Part shown: piece by piece, positions 1 to 8,147 of the stretch | How positions within the stretch are numbered: the stretch's first letter is position 1 | How the letters are laid out: every line of letters starts with the position of its first letter | Source: Niastella vici | GTDB lineage: Bacteria; Bacteroidota; Bacteroidia; Chitinophagales; Chitinophagaceae | Length of the DNA: 64,000 bases | NCBI RefSeq assembly: GCF_002077945.1 | Contig: NZ_LVYD01000050.1 | Coordinates: 124,001-188,000, forward strand | Direction: 5' to 3' | Notes under the pieces: generated by a model | What the model saw: only the letters and a program-made list of their open reading frames with translations | Told to the model about the DNA's origin: nothing | Databases searched by the model: none | Translations under genes and position numbers: made by a program

Positions 1-9
1 AAACGACAA

Positions 10-708
10 TTAATTCTTTTTCGCACCGGCTTCATCGCCCAACACCTCATCGATCATACCGAAGGCTTTGGCCTCGTGCGCTTTCATCCAGTGATCGCGG
101 TCCGAAGCTTCGTGTACCTGCTGGTAATTTTGCCCGCTGTGTTTGGCGATGACCGAATACAGTTCATGCTGCAGCTTTTTGATCTCATGCATGGTGATCT
201 CAATATCGGAGGCATTGCCCTGTATACCACCCGATGGCTGGTGGATCATTACCCGCGCATGTTGTAAGGCCGCCCGTTTACCGGCAGCGCCTGCGCACAA
301 CAATACGGCACTCATCGATAAGGCGGTACCTGTACATATAGTGGCCACATCGGGTGTAATGTATTGCATGGTATCATAAATGCCCAACCCTGCATATACC
401 GATCCGCCGGGTGAATTGATGTACAGTTGTATGTCGCGCTTGGCATCGGCCGATTGCAGGAATAACAATTGCGCCTGAATGATGTTGGCGATCCTGTCAT
501 CAACGGCATCGCCGAGGAAGATGATCCTGTCCATCATTAACCGGGAGAATACATCCATTTGCGCCACATTCAACTGGCGTTCTTCGGTGATGTAGGGCGT
601 CATGGCCATGGGTATAAAGCGGTTTTCCATGCGGGTAATAAAACCGTCAACATACTGGCTGCCTATGCGATGATGATGTACTGCATAGGCACGAAAATCC
701 TGTTTCAT
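10..708 (-). CDS. clpP: ATP-dependent Clp protease proteolytic subunit
   Basis: ClpP is the serine peptidase that forms the barrel of the cytoplasmic Clp protease and degrades proteins fed in by an unfoldase such as ClpX. Counting from the chosen Met (232 residues), the triad is visible: Ser131 in TALSMSAVLL, His156 in RVMIHQP, and Asp205 in SDRD. The glycine-rich YINSPGGSV strand precedes them. The frame stays open to 792, but the extra residues (MPDHRLPVPDPGSS) come from spacer repeat sequence, so the start is placed at 708; another ATG lies at 717. Trigger factor and clpX, common neighbours, are not seen: upstream is an ECF sigma unit, and the left edge cuts off what follows. ClpP identity is firm; whether this is the main or a second clpP copy cannot be told. 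Confidence 0.95.
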   Translation of the reverse strand: MKQDFRAYAVHHHRIGSQYVDGFITRMENRFIPMAMTPYITEERQLNVAQMDVFSRLMMDRIIFLGDAVDDRIANIIQAQLLFLQSADAKRDIQLYINSPGGSVYAGLGIYDTMQYITPDVATICTGTALSMSAVLLCAGAAGKRAALQHARVMIHQPSGGIQGNASDIEITMHEIKKLQHELYSVIAKHSGQNYQQVHEASDRDHWMKAHEAKAFGMIDEVLGDEAGAKKN

Positions 709-795
709 ACTGATCATAGTATAATGTTTGTAATTAAATAAAAGTTTAATGCTGGAACCGGGATCTGGAACTGGCAATCGGTGATCTGGCAAGAC

Positions 796-830
796 GGAGT
801 TCCTGCTCCCCCTTTAGGGGGCTGGGGCTA
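796..830 (-). repeat. C/G-rich spacer repeat, family F copy 1
   Basis: Read on the minus strand this is CCCCAGCCCCCTAAAGGGGG followed by AGCAGGAACTC. The stop codon of the 828-1091 gene is its first bases. Related copies lie at 14768-14803, 53857-53881 and 62741-62770, and a degenerate one at 13229-13268. The CCCCCTAAAGGGGG part is a short palindrome. Function is unknown. Confidence 0.7.
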
Positions 831-1091
831 GAAAAGCCTCATTATTCTCTTCCGGAAAGAAAGATGCTCCGGCCCGGTGAACAGCTGCTGATGCACTGTT
901 TCTATTTCTGCCTTTAACTGGCGGCGGCTGTATTGCCTGATAATTTCATAGGTCTTTTGCTGCCATAGCATGGTCTCGCGCAGGGCCGGCTGTAACAGCA
1001 ACCGCGCTTCAAACAGCAGTGCGTCTGCTTCGCCTGCATATTTTAAAAGATAATCGTCTATTTGCCGTATCTCATTCAAGGAAGTCCTCAT
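828..1091 (-). CDS. Small protein coupled to ECF sigma factor
   Basis: An 87-residue, charged, mostly helical protein (MRTSLNEIRQIDDYLLKYAG...) with no signal peptide or membrane segment. Its start overlaps the 3' end of the ECF sigma gene by about 20 bases in another frame, so the two are almost certainly translated together. Position suggests it may modulate the sigma factor. However, it lacks the single transmembrane helix of the usual Bacteroidota anti-sigma proteins, and I recognise no domain, so that role is inference. The stop codon lies in a C/G-rich spacer repeat. Confidence 0.65.
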   Translation of the reverse strand: MRTSLNEIRQIDDYLLKYAGEADALLFEARLLLQPALRETMLWQQKTYEIIRQYSRRQLKAEIETVHQQLFTGPEHLSFRKRIMRLF

Positions 1092-1620
1092 AACCCAACG
1101 ATTTTTCTTTTACAATATCCCTTACTTTTTCGAGGCACTTGTATTTTTGAACCGTGGCCGACCGCTCGCTGGAGAACCCAAACAAACCGGCGATGCGGCG
1201 CATGGGCAGCTTGTCGTAATAAAACGCCTGCAATAATTCCATACATTTTTGCCCGGAGGTATGCAACAGATCAAGGAGTTTGTCTGTAGCGGAAACAGAG
1301 GCCGTTTTATTGTCGGCAATGCCGGTTAATGAATCGTCCAGGGCTGTAAGCCGGTTGTTCTGTTTATTTTTCTTTGACCAAATGTGCCGGGCAATGCCCA
1401 GGATGTAAGCGCGTTCGCTGTGCTGTAATTGAACCGGCGAGTCAACTAGTTTTTCATAATATATAACCAGCGCATCCTGAAAAACATCTTTGGCTTCGTC
1501 AAACGACCCGCCCATACTGCGCACATATTTAGCCACCAGCGGAAAAGCCTGTTGGTACAACTGCATAAAAAGGGCTTTCCGCTCCACCACTGCATCTGCT
1601 ATCGCCATCGTTTGGGTCAT
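1072..1620 (-). CDS. RNA polymerase ECF-type sigma factor
   Basis: A 182-residue sigma-70 family protein of the ECF group, which directs RNA polymerase to a small set of promoters. Region 2 is visible near the N-terminus (LYQQAFPLVAKYVRSMGG, then FDEAKDVFQDALVIYYEKL, the usual DA-D-VFQD-helix). A linker follows, then region 4 (CMELLQAFYYDKLPMRRIAGLFGFSSERSATVQKYKCLEKVR), a helix-turn-helix. The frame is open to 1659; the Met at 1620 (MTQTMAIADAV) fits the family better than the extended start MGCKRHLF. The downstream 87-residue gene overlaps its end. No anti-sigma gene of the FecR type is adjacent. The siderophore-type TonB receptor lies upstream on the same strand but is separated by a terminator. 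Confidence 0.9.
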   Translation of the reverse strand: MTQTMAIADAVVERKALFMQLYQQAFPLVAKYVRSMGGSFDEAKDVFQDALVIYYEKLVDSPVQLQHSERAYILGIARHIWSKKNKQNNRLTALDDSLTGIADNKTASVSATDKLLDLLHTSGQKCMELLQAFYYDKLPMRRIAGLFGFSSERSATVQKYKCLEKVRDIVKEKSLGYEDFLE

Positions 1621-1769
1621 AGGCCATCTCTTTATAAATAAGTGCCGTTTACAACCCAAATATCACCCTAAAATGGCAGATTATTTTAAATCATAGAAGA
1701 AAGGGAAGGATTACGCTATATCAATCAGCGTGCTAATGCGTTCTTTTTTGCGGCCGTGCCGGGGCGCAC

Positions 1770-1804
1770 AAAAAAGCCCTGTCCCGGCTGAACCAGAACA
1801 GGGC
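1770..1804 (-). terminator. Rho-independent terminator after TonB receptor
   Basis: On the minus strand GCCCTGT (1804-1798) pairs with ACAGGGC (1782-1776) across a 15-base loop and is followed by a run of six T. It sits 20 bases past the receptor stop codon, and separates that transcript from the sigma factor gene. Confidence 0.85.
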
Positions 1805-1824
1805 CTGCTATATATAAACAATTA

Positions 1825-4173
1825 TTAATTAAACTTAAAAGTAAGATTAACGGTAACCCGGGTGGGGTTTTGCGCCGCCAGGCGGTTCGACCAGTATTTT
1901 TCATTCGTAAGGTTATCTACTTTCAACCCTATGCGGTAAACCGGTTTGTCATAGAACAGCGACGCATCCAGCACCGTATAGGAAGGAATGGTGAAAGCAT
2001 ACGTATCGGTATTGGTTTGAAAGGATTCGCTTCCATAATTGCCTCCAAATGCAAGGCCCAATCCTGTTGCTTTGCCTTTTACAAAGCGATAGCTTACCCA
2101 AAGATTGGCCAGCTTACCGGGACCGGCCGAGGCAGGGCGCAATCCCTGGATGTTTTTAGCTGCCTTCTCGTATTTGCTATCGTTGTATGAATAGCCACCA
2201 ATAATGTTTAAACCGGGTATGGGGTTGGCAATTACTTCTGCTTCGAAACCCTTACTTTTCTGCGTGCCATCCTGCAAATTAAAATTGGGATTATCGGTAT
2301 CAACCCGCAACATATTGGTCACTGAAATATCATAGTAGCTCAGGGTGGCGTTCAGCTTATTGTTCAGGGCATCGAGTTTAATACCTGCTTCCCATTGATT
2401 GGCCTGTTGTGGCCTGAAGGTGTTGCCATAAGCATCTGCGCCCGATACGTTTTCGAACCCGTTCATATAATTGGCAAACACCGAAACCTGGTTCTTAACT
2501 ACCTGGTATACCAGGCCGAATTTTGGTGATAATGCTGTTTGGTCATAGGCGCCTGCAACAGAATCCTGCGAGGGCCAGTATTCGCCCATCGCTTTATAAT
2601 GATCTACCCGCAGGCTGGCCATGGCCAGTAACTGGTCTGTTACATTGATCACATCCGAAACATAGGCACTATAGGTATTATCGCGCACCCGGGTATAATT
2701 CACAAATGTGGCCGTAGAAAATAGCGGGGATACTTTTTCTACAGTGAAATTGTTGTATGCAGCGCCCGGTTTTTTATAATTGAGCACCGGCATATTAATA
2801 GTAGCATCGTTACGGGAACTCCGCAACGCATAAAAATCAGCACCGATCACCACGCGGTTACGTACAGGGCCCACATAAAAATCGCCTTTGACGTTTTGCT
2901 GAATATCTGTACCGTAGTAGGGATACTCCTGCGAAGTAACCTGTTGCCTGAGCGTACTATCGGTTGGCATGGTTAACTGAACAGTGTAGCCATCTGATGA
3001 TGAACGGGTACGTGAAAAAACGGTCTGCGATGTCCAGGTTTCTGATAATTTGTATTTTATTTGCCCAAACACATTCAATTGCTGGCTGGTATAGTTAATG
3101 GTATTATTGGCAAAGGACAATTTATAGGGCATGGCCAGTTCTTCAACGCTGTGAATATTTCCTTTGGTATTGGGTGTAAGCCGGGTAGGGGATGTGGCTT
3201 TATAGCCGCTCATTTCTACATCGAGCAATAAAGTAAGCCGCTCATTTACCTGGTAAGAAAAGCTGGGCGCCAGTAAGAAATTTTTAGTGAAACCCGCGTC
3301 CTGGAAACTGCGTTCGCTGTGCACCGCACCATTAAACCGGAAGAGGGCTGTCTTATCTTTATTGAGCGGTGTATTTACATCCAATGTTAGCCGGTTAAGG
3401 TCCCAGCTTGCTCCTGAATAAGAGATCTCTCCTCTAAAACTGTCAAAAGGTTTTTTGGTAACCCGGTTAAACAGGCCGCCGAAAGAAGAAAGCGTGCTGC
3501 CGAACAGGGTGGCAGATGGCCCTTTAATAACCTCAATGCGTTCGAGGTTGGCGGGGTCAATACTGGTGTAAATAAATCCGCCTACGCCATTGCGTACGAG
3601 GTTGGCGGTTGTAAAACCTCTCGAAATAGCCGTGGTTCTTCCCTGGTTATAAACAATGGGAATACCGGCGCCGGGAATATTTTTAAAAGCAGAAACATAA
3701 TCGGTGATCACCTGCTCTTTCATCAATTCTTTTCCCACTACACTGTACACCTGCGGGTTTTCAATATTCTTTAATGACAGCTTCGATACGTCATCGCTTT
3801 CCTTTTTGGCAAAGCGGTTGCCGCCGGCGGTTATTACTATTTCTTCCAGTTTTATGGAAGCAGCATTGATCTCGATATTAACGGTAACAGTTTTGCTATT
3901 GTTTACTTCCACAGTTTTTGAAACGGTTTCGTAGCCAACTAAAGATACCTGTAACTCGTAGGTTCCGTCTGGAAGATTTTTAATCCGGAATTCACCGCTT
4001 TCATTGGTCACCGCACCTTTATGGGTATCTTTTAAATATACTGAAACATCAGCTGCCGGCTGGCCATCGGAGGTAGTTACCTTTCCCTGAATTATGCCGC
4101 CTTCTGCTTCATTTGCAAAAGAATTTATATTGATAACTGTCAAAAAGCCAAATAAAATCAAAAGCCTGACCAT
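1825..4173 (-). CDS. TonB-dependent siderophore-type receptor
   Basis: A 782-residue outer-membrane receptor that uses TonB energy to import a ligand, probably a ferric siderophore. Order: signal peptide (MVRLLILFGFLTVININSFA); a CarboxypepD_reg beta-sandwich at about 27-110 (GIIQGKVTTSDGQPAADVSV); a plug domain at about 120-235, with the typical stretches IPGAGIPIVYNQGRT, ISRGFTTAN and LERIEVIKGPSATLFG; and a beta-barrel ending in aromatic F-K-F-N, the usual closing strand. The FTTANLVRNGV and GLFNRVTKKP plug features match the FhuA/FhuE-like siderophore group rather than SusC. No SusD partner is next to it. A TAnnTTTG promoter element and a tandem 10-mer lie just upstream. The ligand cannot be read from sequence. 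Confidence 0.92.
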   Translation of the reverse strand: MVRLLILFGFLTVININSFANEAEGGIIQGKVTTSDGQPAADVSVYLKDTHKGAVTNESGEFRIKNLPDGTYELQVSLVGYETVSKTVEVNNSKTVTVNIEINAASIKLEEIVITAGGNRFAKKESDDVSKLSLKNIENPQVYSVVGKELMKEQVITDYVSAFKNIPGAGIPIVYNQGRTTAISRGFTTANLVRNGVGGFIYTSIDPANLERIEVIKGPSATLFGSTLSSFGGLFNRVTKKPFDSFRGEISYSGASWDLNRLTLDVNTPLNKDKTALFRFNGAVHSERSFQDAGFTKNFLLAPSFSYQVNERLTLLLDVEMSGYKATSPTRLTPNTKGNIHSVEELAMPYKLSFANNTINYTSQQLNVFGQIKYKLSETWTSQTVFSRTRSSSDGYTVQLTMPTDSTLRQQVTSQEYPYYGTDIQQNVKGDFYVGPVRNRVVIGADFYALRSSRNDATINMPVLNYKKPGAAYNNFTVEKVSPLFSTATFVNYTRVRDNTYSAYVSDVINVTDQLLAMASLRVDHYKAMGEYWPSQDSVAGAYDQTALSPKFGLVYQVVKNQVSVFANYMNGFENVSGADAYGNTFRPQQANQWEAGIKLDALNNKLNATLSYYDISVTNMLRVDTDNPNFNLQDGTQKSKGFEAEVIANPIPGLNIIGGYSYNDSKYEKAAKNIQGLRPASAGPGKLANLWVSYRFVKGKATGLGLAFGGNYGSESFQTNTDTYAFTIPSYTVLDASLFYDKPVYRIGLKVDNLTNEKYWSNRLAAQNPTRVTVNLTFKFN

Positions 4174-4209
4174 ACTTTGCTACTTTATATGTACTAAATT
4201 TTGGGCAGG

Positions 4210-4245
4210 CAAAATTATTGTACACTGGTATAGCGTGGTATAGCG
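4210..4245 (-). promoter_or_regulatory. Promoter of TonB receptor with tandem 10-mer
   Basis: On the minus strand TAATTTTG (4217-4210) matches the Bacteroidota -7 consensus TAnnTTTG, 37 bases before the start codon. Directly upstream are two perfect head-to-tail copies of CGCTATACCA (4245-4236 and 4235-4226). The one-helical-turn spacing and placement in the -20 to -45 zone suggest a regulator site. No clear -33 TTTG is seen. The promoter call is a consensus match only. Confidence 0.5.
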
Positions 4246-4314
4246 ATCGGGAAAATGGTTTACGCAAAAAGGAAAATAGATTTAGCTAACCGTAAACTGT
4301 TCAGGAACAGCCCA

Positions 4315-5049
4315 TCATAACAGAAACTGGTACGCCCGTTTTATAGCATCATCACCCCATCGTTTCAGGATCGTTTTTACTTCGGTGCTATAGACTGTAC
4401 CGGTCATTTTCTTCCCTTTTTTAGGCGCCACCAGGTCTTTGTCTGTTACTTCAACCAGTGCCAGTTTGGTGGCATACCAGGTGGTGTGCAGGCGCGGAAT
4501 GGCCAGTCCCAGTATCATGCCCGGCAACCCGTTGAACGATTCCGGTCCGCCATTGGTTAAGATCTCATCGGTATAGAACGCGATCACAACAATGGAGTCC
4601 ATTACACGGCCAACTGCTTTGCGGCAATCGAACCCGGCGATCTTTCTGATCTCGGGCGTTATCTTCCATTCCACATTACGAAGCGAATCGGTTACCAGGT
4701 AATTATCGCCCCAGATGTTCCGTTGCGTTATTGTCGTACTGCTGTCAAGCTCAGTGAGGATCGTATTCTCAGAATCAAAAATGCCCCAGAATTTAGCCTG
4801 TTTGGTTTCGGGTTCACGCCCTGCTTTGAAAAGGGTGCGGTCGCCTTTAAAAGTGAGGTCGTAATAAAAGGTTACGAATTTGGGCAGGTTGTTTTTCGCC
4901 ATATCGTCCCAGATGTTGCCGTCTTCCATAAAGGCATGCTGGTTGGTCTTGCGTTCGTATTCGATCTTTCCTTGTGTTATAAACTGCTGTTGAGCGATTA
5001 TAGCAGGAGAGATGACTAAAAGAACGAACACATATATAAGAAGTTTCAT
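4315..5049 (-). CDS. GLPGLI family protein
   Basis: A 244-residue exported protein with an N-terminal signal peptide (MKLLIYVFVLLVISPAIIAQ). It carries the family-defining stretch near the middle: GGPESFNGLPGMILGLA, followed by TTWYATKL. WKITPEIRKIAGFDCRKAVG and VIAFYTDEI are also typical of the GLPGLI family, a Bacteroidota envelope family of unknown function. It lies on the same strand as, and just downstream of, the large outer-membrane barrel (gap 95 bases, filled by a palindromic repeat). This pairing is common, so the two probably act together at the cell surface. No catalytic motif is visible. Confidence 0.9.
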   Translation of the reverse strand: MKLLIYVFVLLVISPAIIAQQQFITQGKIEYERKTNQHAFMEDGNIWDDMAKNNLPKFVTFYYDLTFKGDRTLFKAGREPETKQAKFWGIFDSENTILTELDSSTTITQRNIWGDNYLVTDSLRNVEWKITPEIRKIAGFDCRKAVGRVMDSIVVIAFYTDEILTNGGPESFNGLPGMILGLAIPRLHTTWYATKLALVEVTDKDLVAPKKGKKMTGTVYSTEVKTILKRWGDDAIKRAYQFLL

Positions 5050-5053
5050 TGTA

Positions 5054-5144
5054 ATTTCTGATTTTGAGATTTTGAGATTTCGGAATTTTATCAGGATTTC
5101 GGCATTTAAATAAATCTCAAAATCCCGAATTCATAAATCTGATT
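5054..5144. repeat. Palindromic spacer element, family A copy 1
   Basis: Left arm made of TTTTGAGATTT words (TTCTGATTTTGAGATTTTGA), right arm AAATCTCAAAATCCCGAATT. The arms pair imperfectly around a core CAGGATTTCGGCATTTAAA. It fills the gap between the barrel gene, whose stop codon begins at its edge, and the GLPGLI gene, so it would be transcribed inside this operon as a long hairpin. Confidence 0.85.
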
Positions 5145-7934
5145 TTACCAGCCCATTTCCTTTCCATTCTTGCTGAAATTCCAGATGATCGACAGCATAA
5201 AATAACGTTTCATGGTATCGTAGGTCCTTTCTGAAATAAAATTGTCGTTGATATTCCGGTTGAACCCGATATTCTGGTTCAGGATATCATTGGCAGAAAG
5301 CCGGATGCGGGCCACATCATTTTTAAATAACTTTCTGTCGATGCGTGCATTCCATTTAATGACGTTATTGTTCTTATCAAATACACTGGTCTTTTGCCTG
5401 AAATTGATATTGCAGGATGTGCCAATTTCAAACTTCCAGGGAAGGAATACGCCCACATCTACATTGTAGTCTTGCGTCCAGTAACGGGTAACCAGATCAC
5501 TGCGCAACGAGGTTTTTGAAACATTCCGGTTAAAGGTGCCCTCCATCCAAAAACTGAACTTCTTTTCCTTGTAATAACTGAGGCTTGGGCCGGCCCCAAA
5601 TGAGTAACTATTGTTCACATTTCTCAACGCATCAATATAATTGGTGTTGTGATTTATATTGAACTGGCCATTGAGCCCCGCGCGCAATCCCCATTTCGTG
5701 ATCTTCTTGCCATAATAAAACCATCCATACCCGGTGTAATTGCCATCCACATTTACGGGTTGCGATGTCTTACGGCCCGTGGAAAGGTCCATAGTATTGA
5801 GCGTACTGAAATCATGCTGGGTGGCCGTAAAATTGATATTAGCATAAATGCTGCGTTCCGACAAAAACTTCCAACTGTCGTACGACAATTGGAACTGGTG
5901 CCTGAAAGCCTGTTTCAACTCGGGGTTACCAACCCGGATGTTCAACTGGTCGGTAATATCGCGTATGGGTTGTATCTGATCAATAGAAGGCGCCTGGGTG
6001 CTTCCGTTATAATTGAACCGCAGGTTGCCGCTGCTTCCCATGGTCCAGTTAAAGTTGGCCTGGGGATAGAAGTTGGTAAAGCTGTACGCAATAGAAGAGT
6101 CCCCCTTCAGGTCCTTGCGCGAATAGGCTGCATTGGAGATATTCATCCCAAACGACAGCGTGAACTTTTTAGGTTTGGCATACCGGTATTTGATACCACC
6201 CGATTGATTGAACACATTGAAACTGTAATCATTGCTTAATGAATCGATGCGGTCTTCATATTTTCCGAGCGGACTGGCCTTCTCGAGTGTGGTGATGCGC
6301 GATTGACGGTGGTTGTTGTCAATGCCATAGGTGAACTCCAACAGCGACCGTTTGTTCAGCGGTTCGGTATAGGCAATACGGGCATTTATTTGCGAGGTGA
6401 TGCTTTCATTCAGCTTTTGCTGGTCTAGGATCTTGCTGCTGTCTAACAATCTGTTCTTATAATAATTGTTATCTGAAAAATAGATCCCTTTGGCGGCATT
6501 TTCGGTATAGTTCTGGCCGGCAGCAAGCGACAGGGTTCTTCCCTGTTTTCTGAATTTCTGCCGCCACAACAAAGAAGAATTCATATTCTTATTATTGGCA
6601 TCTGCTGTTGATTCGCGGTCAATAATGCTGAGGGTATCGCCGCGGCTGTTCAACGATTCCTGGTGAAAGTTATTTTGGCTGTAGCTGTTACCCCGCGATG
6701 CCGCGGCTGTAATTTTCAGGGAAGAAAAAGAATCGATCTTTATCTCATACAGGCCGTTCACTTTGTTGCGTTCACGGCTGTTGAAACTGTTACCGTACTC
6801 ATTTGTATACAAAATGGAGTCGCCCAGAATGTACTGGCTGAACGTATTGCCCCGGGCTTCGGTATTCAATTTATTATACTGATATCCGCTGTTGAGGTGT
6901 ATTTTATCAGCGTTCCATTTATTACTGTAATGCAAGCCGGCACTCCAGCCCTTGGGCAATCCTTCGCCCCAGTAACTACCACCCCCGAATTCATCGTCAT
7001 CGCCGTTCCAGGAAATATTGACACCGCCACCGTCGTCACTCCCCATCTCCATACTATTACTTCCCCCATAGTTCATGCCTTCTTTAAAGTCGAGCCCCGT
7101 TTTACCGGTATTCGACATAATGCCAAAGGCCGAAAATTTCCGTTTTCCCTTAAAGGCATTAAACATCAGATTATTATTCCAGTACTTGTTGCCATCGCTG
7201 CCGGCTTCCAGTTTTCCGAAATAGCCTTTCTTCCTGTCTTCTTTCAGCTGCAGGTTAAGCGTCTTGGTTTTCTGGCCATCATCGATACCCGTAAACGTGG
7301 CCTGGTCGCTTTTTTTATCGTATGTCTGTACTTTATCAAGGGCATCGGCCGTTAAGCCCCGGGTCGCAATGGTGGGGTCGTCGCTGAAAAATTCTTCCCC
7401 ATCAACCAGTACTTTCTGCACTTTTTCGCCCTGGGCGGTTATTTTACCGTCTTTGTCTACCTGAATACCGGGTAATTTTTTCAACAGGTCTTCGACAGTG
7501 CTCCCGGGTGCCACCTTAAAGCTATCGGCAATATATTCGGTAGTATCACCCTTGATGCGGATAGCGCCTAATTTATGTTGTACTACAACTTCTGCCAGCA
7601 ACTGGCTTTTCAGGGTCATTCTAATTGAGCCCAGGTCAACATTGGCGCCAGCGGTAACCTCCACCTTATCGAAATAATCGGCATAGGCCGGGCGGGTTAC
7701 CATTACGATAAATTTGCCCGGGGATAGTTTTTGTAGCGCAAACTGGCCATCTTTATTGCTACGGGTAAAAGACACTAATACCGAATCGGCGGGCCGCAAT
7801 AAAGCAATGACCGTATTGGAAAGGTTTCTTTTTTCCGATGTGTCAATTACTGTACCTTTAATTACAGCTTGTTGGGAAAAAACCGGGATGGAAATGATGA
7901 ATAATACGAAAAAAAGAACGGTTGTTTTTATCAT
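5145..7934 (-). CDS. Outer-membrane beta-barrel protein, TonB-receptor superfamily
   Basis: A 929-residue protein. Signal peptide MIKTTVLFFVLFIISIPVFS is followed by a CarboxypepD_reg domain (about 20-105: AVIKGTVIDTSEKRNLSNTV) and a plug-like segment (VEDLLKKLPGIQVDKDGKI, KVLVDGEEFF, DDPTIATRGL). A long aromatic-rich barrel of the OMP_b-brl_3 type closes with IIWNFSKNGKEMGW. This family is seen in Bacteroidota next to GLPGLI proteins and is thought to move or hold an unknown ligand. A glycine/aspartate-rich insert (GSDDGGGVNISWNGDDDEFGGG) is notable. The open frame extends to 7967, but the Met at 7934 starts the signal peptide cleanly and is preferred. It is divergent from glgB. Confidence 0.9.
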   Translation of the reverse strand: MIKTTVLFFVLFIISIPVFSQQAVIKGTVIDTSEKRNLSNTVIALLRPADSVLVSFTRSNKDGQFALQKLSPGKFIVMVTRPAYADYFDKVEVTAGANVDLGSIRMTLKSQLLAEVVVQHKLGAIRIKGDTTEYIADSFKVAPGSTVEDLLKKLPGIQVDKDGKITAQGEKVQKVLVDGEEFFSDDPTIATRGLTADALDKVQTYDKKSDQATFTGIDDGQKTKTLNLQLKEDRKKGYFGKLEAGSDGNKYWNNNLMFNAFKGKRKFSAFGIMSNTGKTGLDFKEGMNYGGSNSMEMGSDDGGGVNISWNGDDDEFGGGSYWGEGLPKGWSAGLHYSNKWNADKIHLNSGYQYNKLNTEARGNTFSQYILGDSILYTNEYGNSFNSRERNKVNGLYEIKIDSFSSLKITAAASRGNSYSQNNFHQESLNSRGDTLSIIDRESTADANNKNMNSSLLWRQKFRKQGRTLSLAAGQNYTENAAKGIYFSDNNYYKNRLLDSSKILDQQKLNESITSQINARIAYTEPLNKRSLLEFTYGIDNNHRQSRITTLEKASPLGKYEDRIDSLSNDYSFNVFNQSGGIKYRYAKPKKFTLSFGMNISNAAYSRKDLKGDSSIAYSFTNFYPQANFNWTMGSSGNLRFNYNGSTQAPSIDQIQPIRDITDQLNIRVGNPELKQAFRHQFQLSYDSWKFLSERSIYANINFTATQHDFSTLNTMDLSTGRKTSQPVNVDGNYTGYGWFYYGKKITKWGLRAGLNGQFNINHNTNYIDALRNVNNSYSFGAGPSLSYYKEKKFSFWMEGTFNRNVSKTSLRSDLVTRYWTQDYNVDVGVFLPWKFEIGTSCNINFRQKTSVFDKNNNVIKWNARIDRKLFKNDVARIRLSANDILNQNIGFNRNINDNFISERTYDTMKRYFMLSIIWNFSKNGKEMGW

Positions 7935-8147
7935 GGAAGTCAACGACGGATACAGGCGTATACCCATTTTATTGGTTAAATGTTTTCGGAATCAGTGGTT
8001 CCCTACGTCGTTGTTCAAAGTGCGAATCTCTGTAATGAAATCCGTAAATGCTTTTTTGATATCTTAATAAATAGTTAAAGCAGTAAAAAATTTTAAGCAG
8101 CACTAACCCTAACAGATAACAATAGACAAAACCAACAGATCAGGCAT

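Noticed and set aside
5649-6239. Plus-strand open frame of 196 codons within the outer-membrane barrel gene
   Set aside because: It lies opposite a strongly supported minus-strand gene and has no recognisable domain or proper start context; a shadow frame.
6663-7355. Plus-strand open frame of 230 codons opposite the same barrel gene
   Set aside because: Antisense shadow. Composition is that of a reverse-complemented coding region and no homologous motif is visible.
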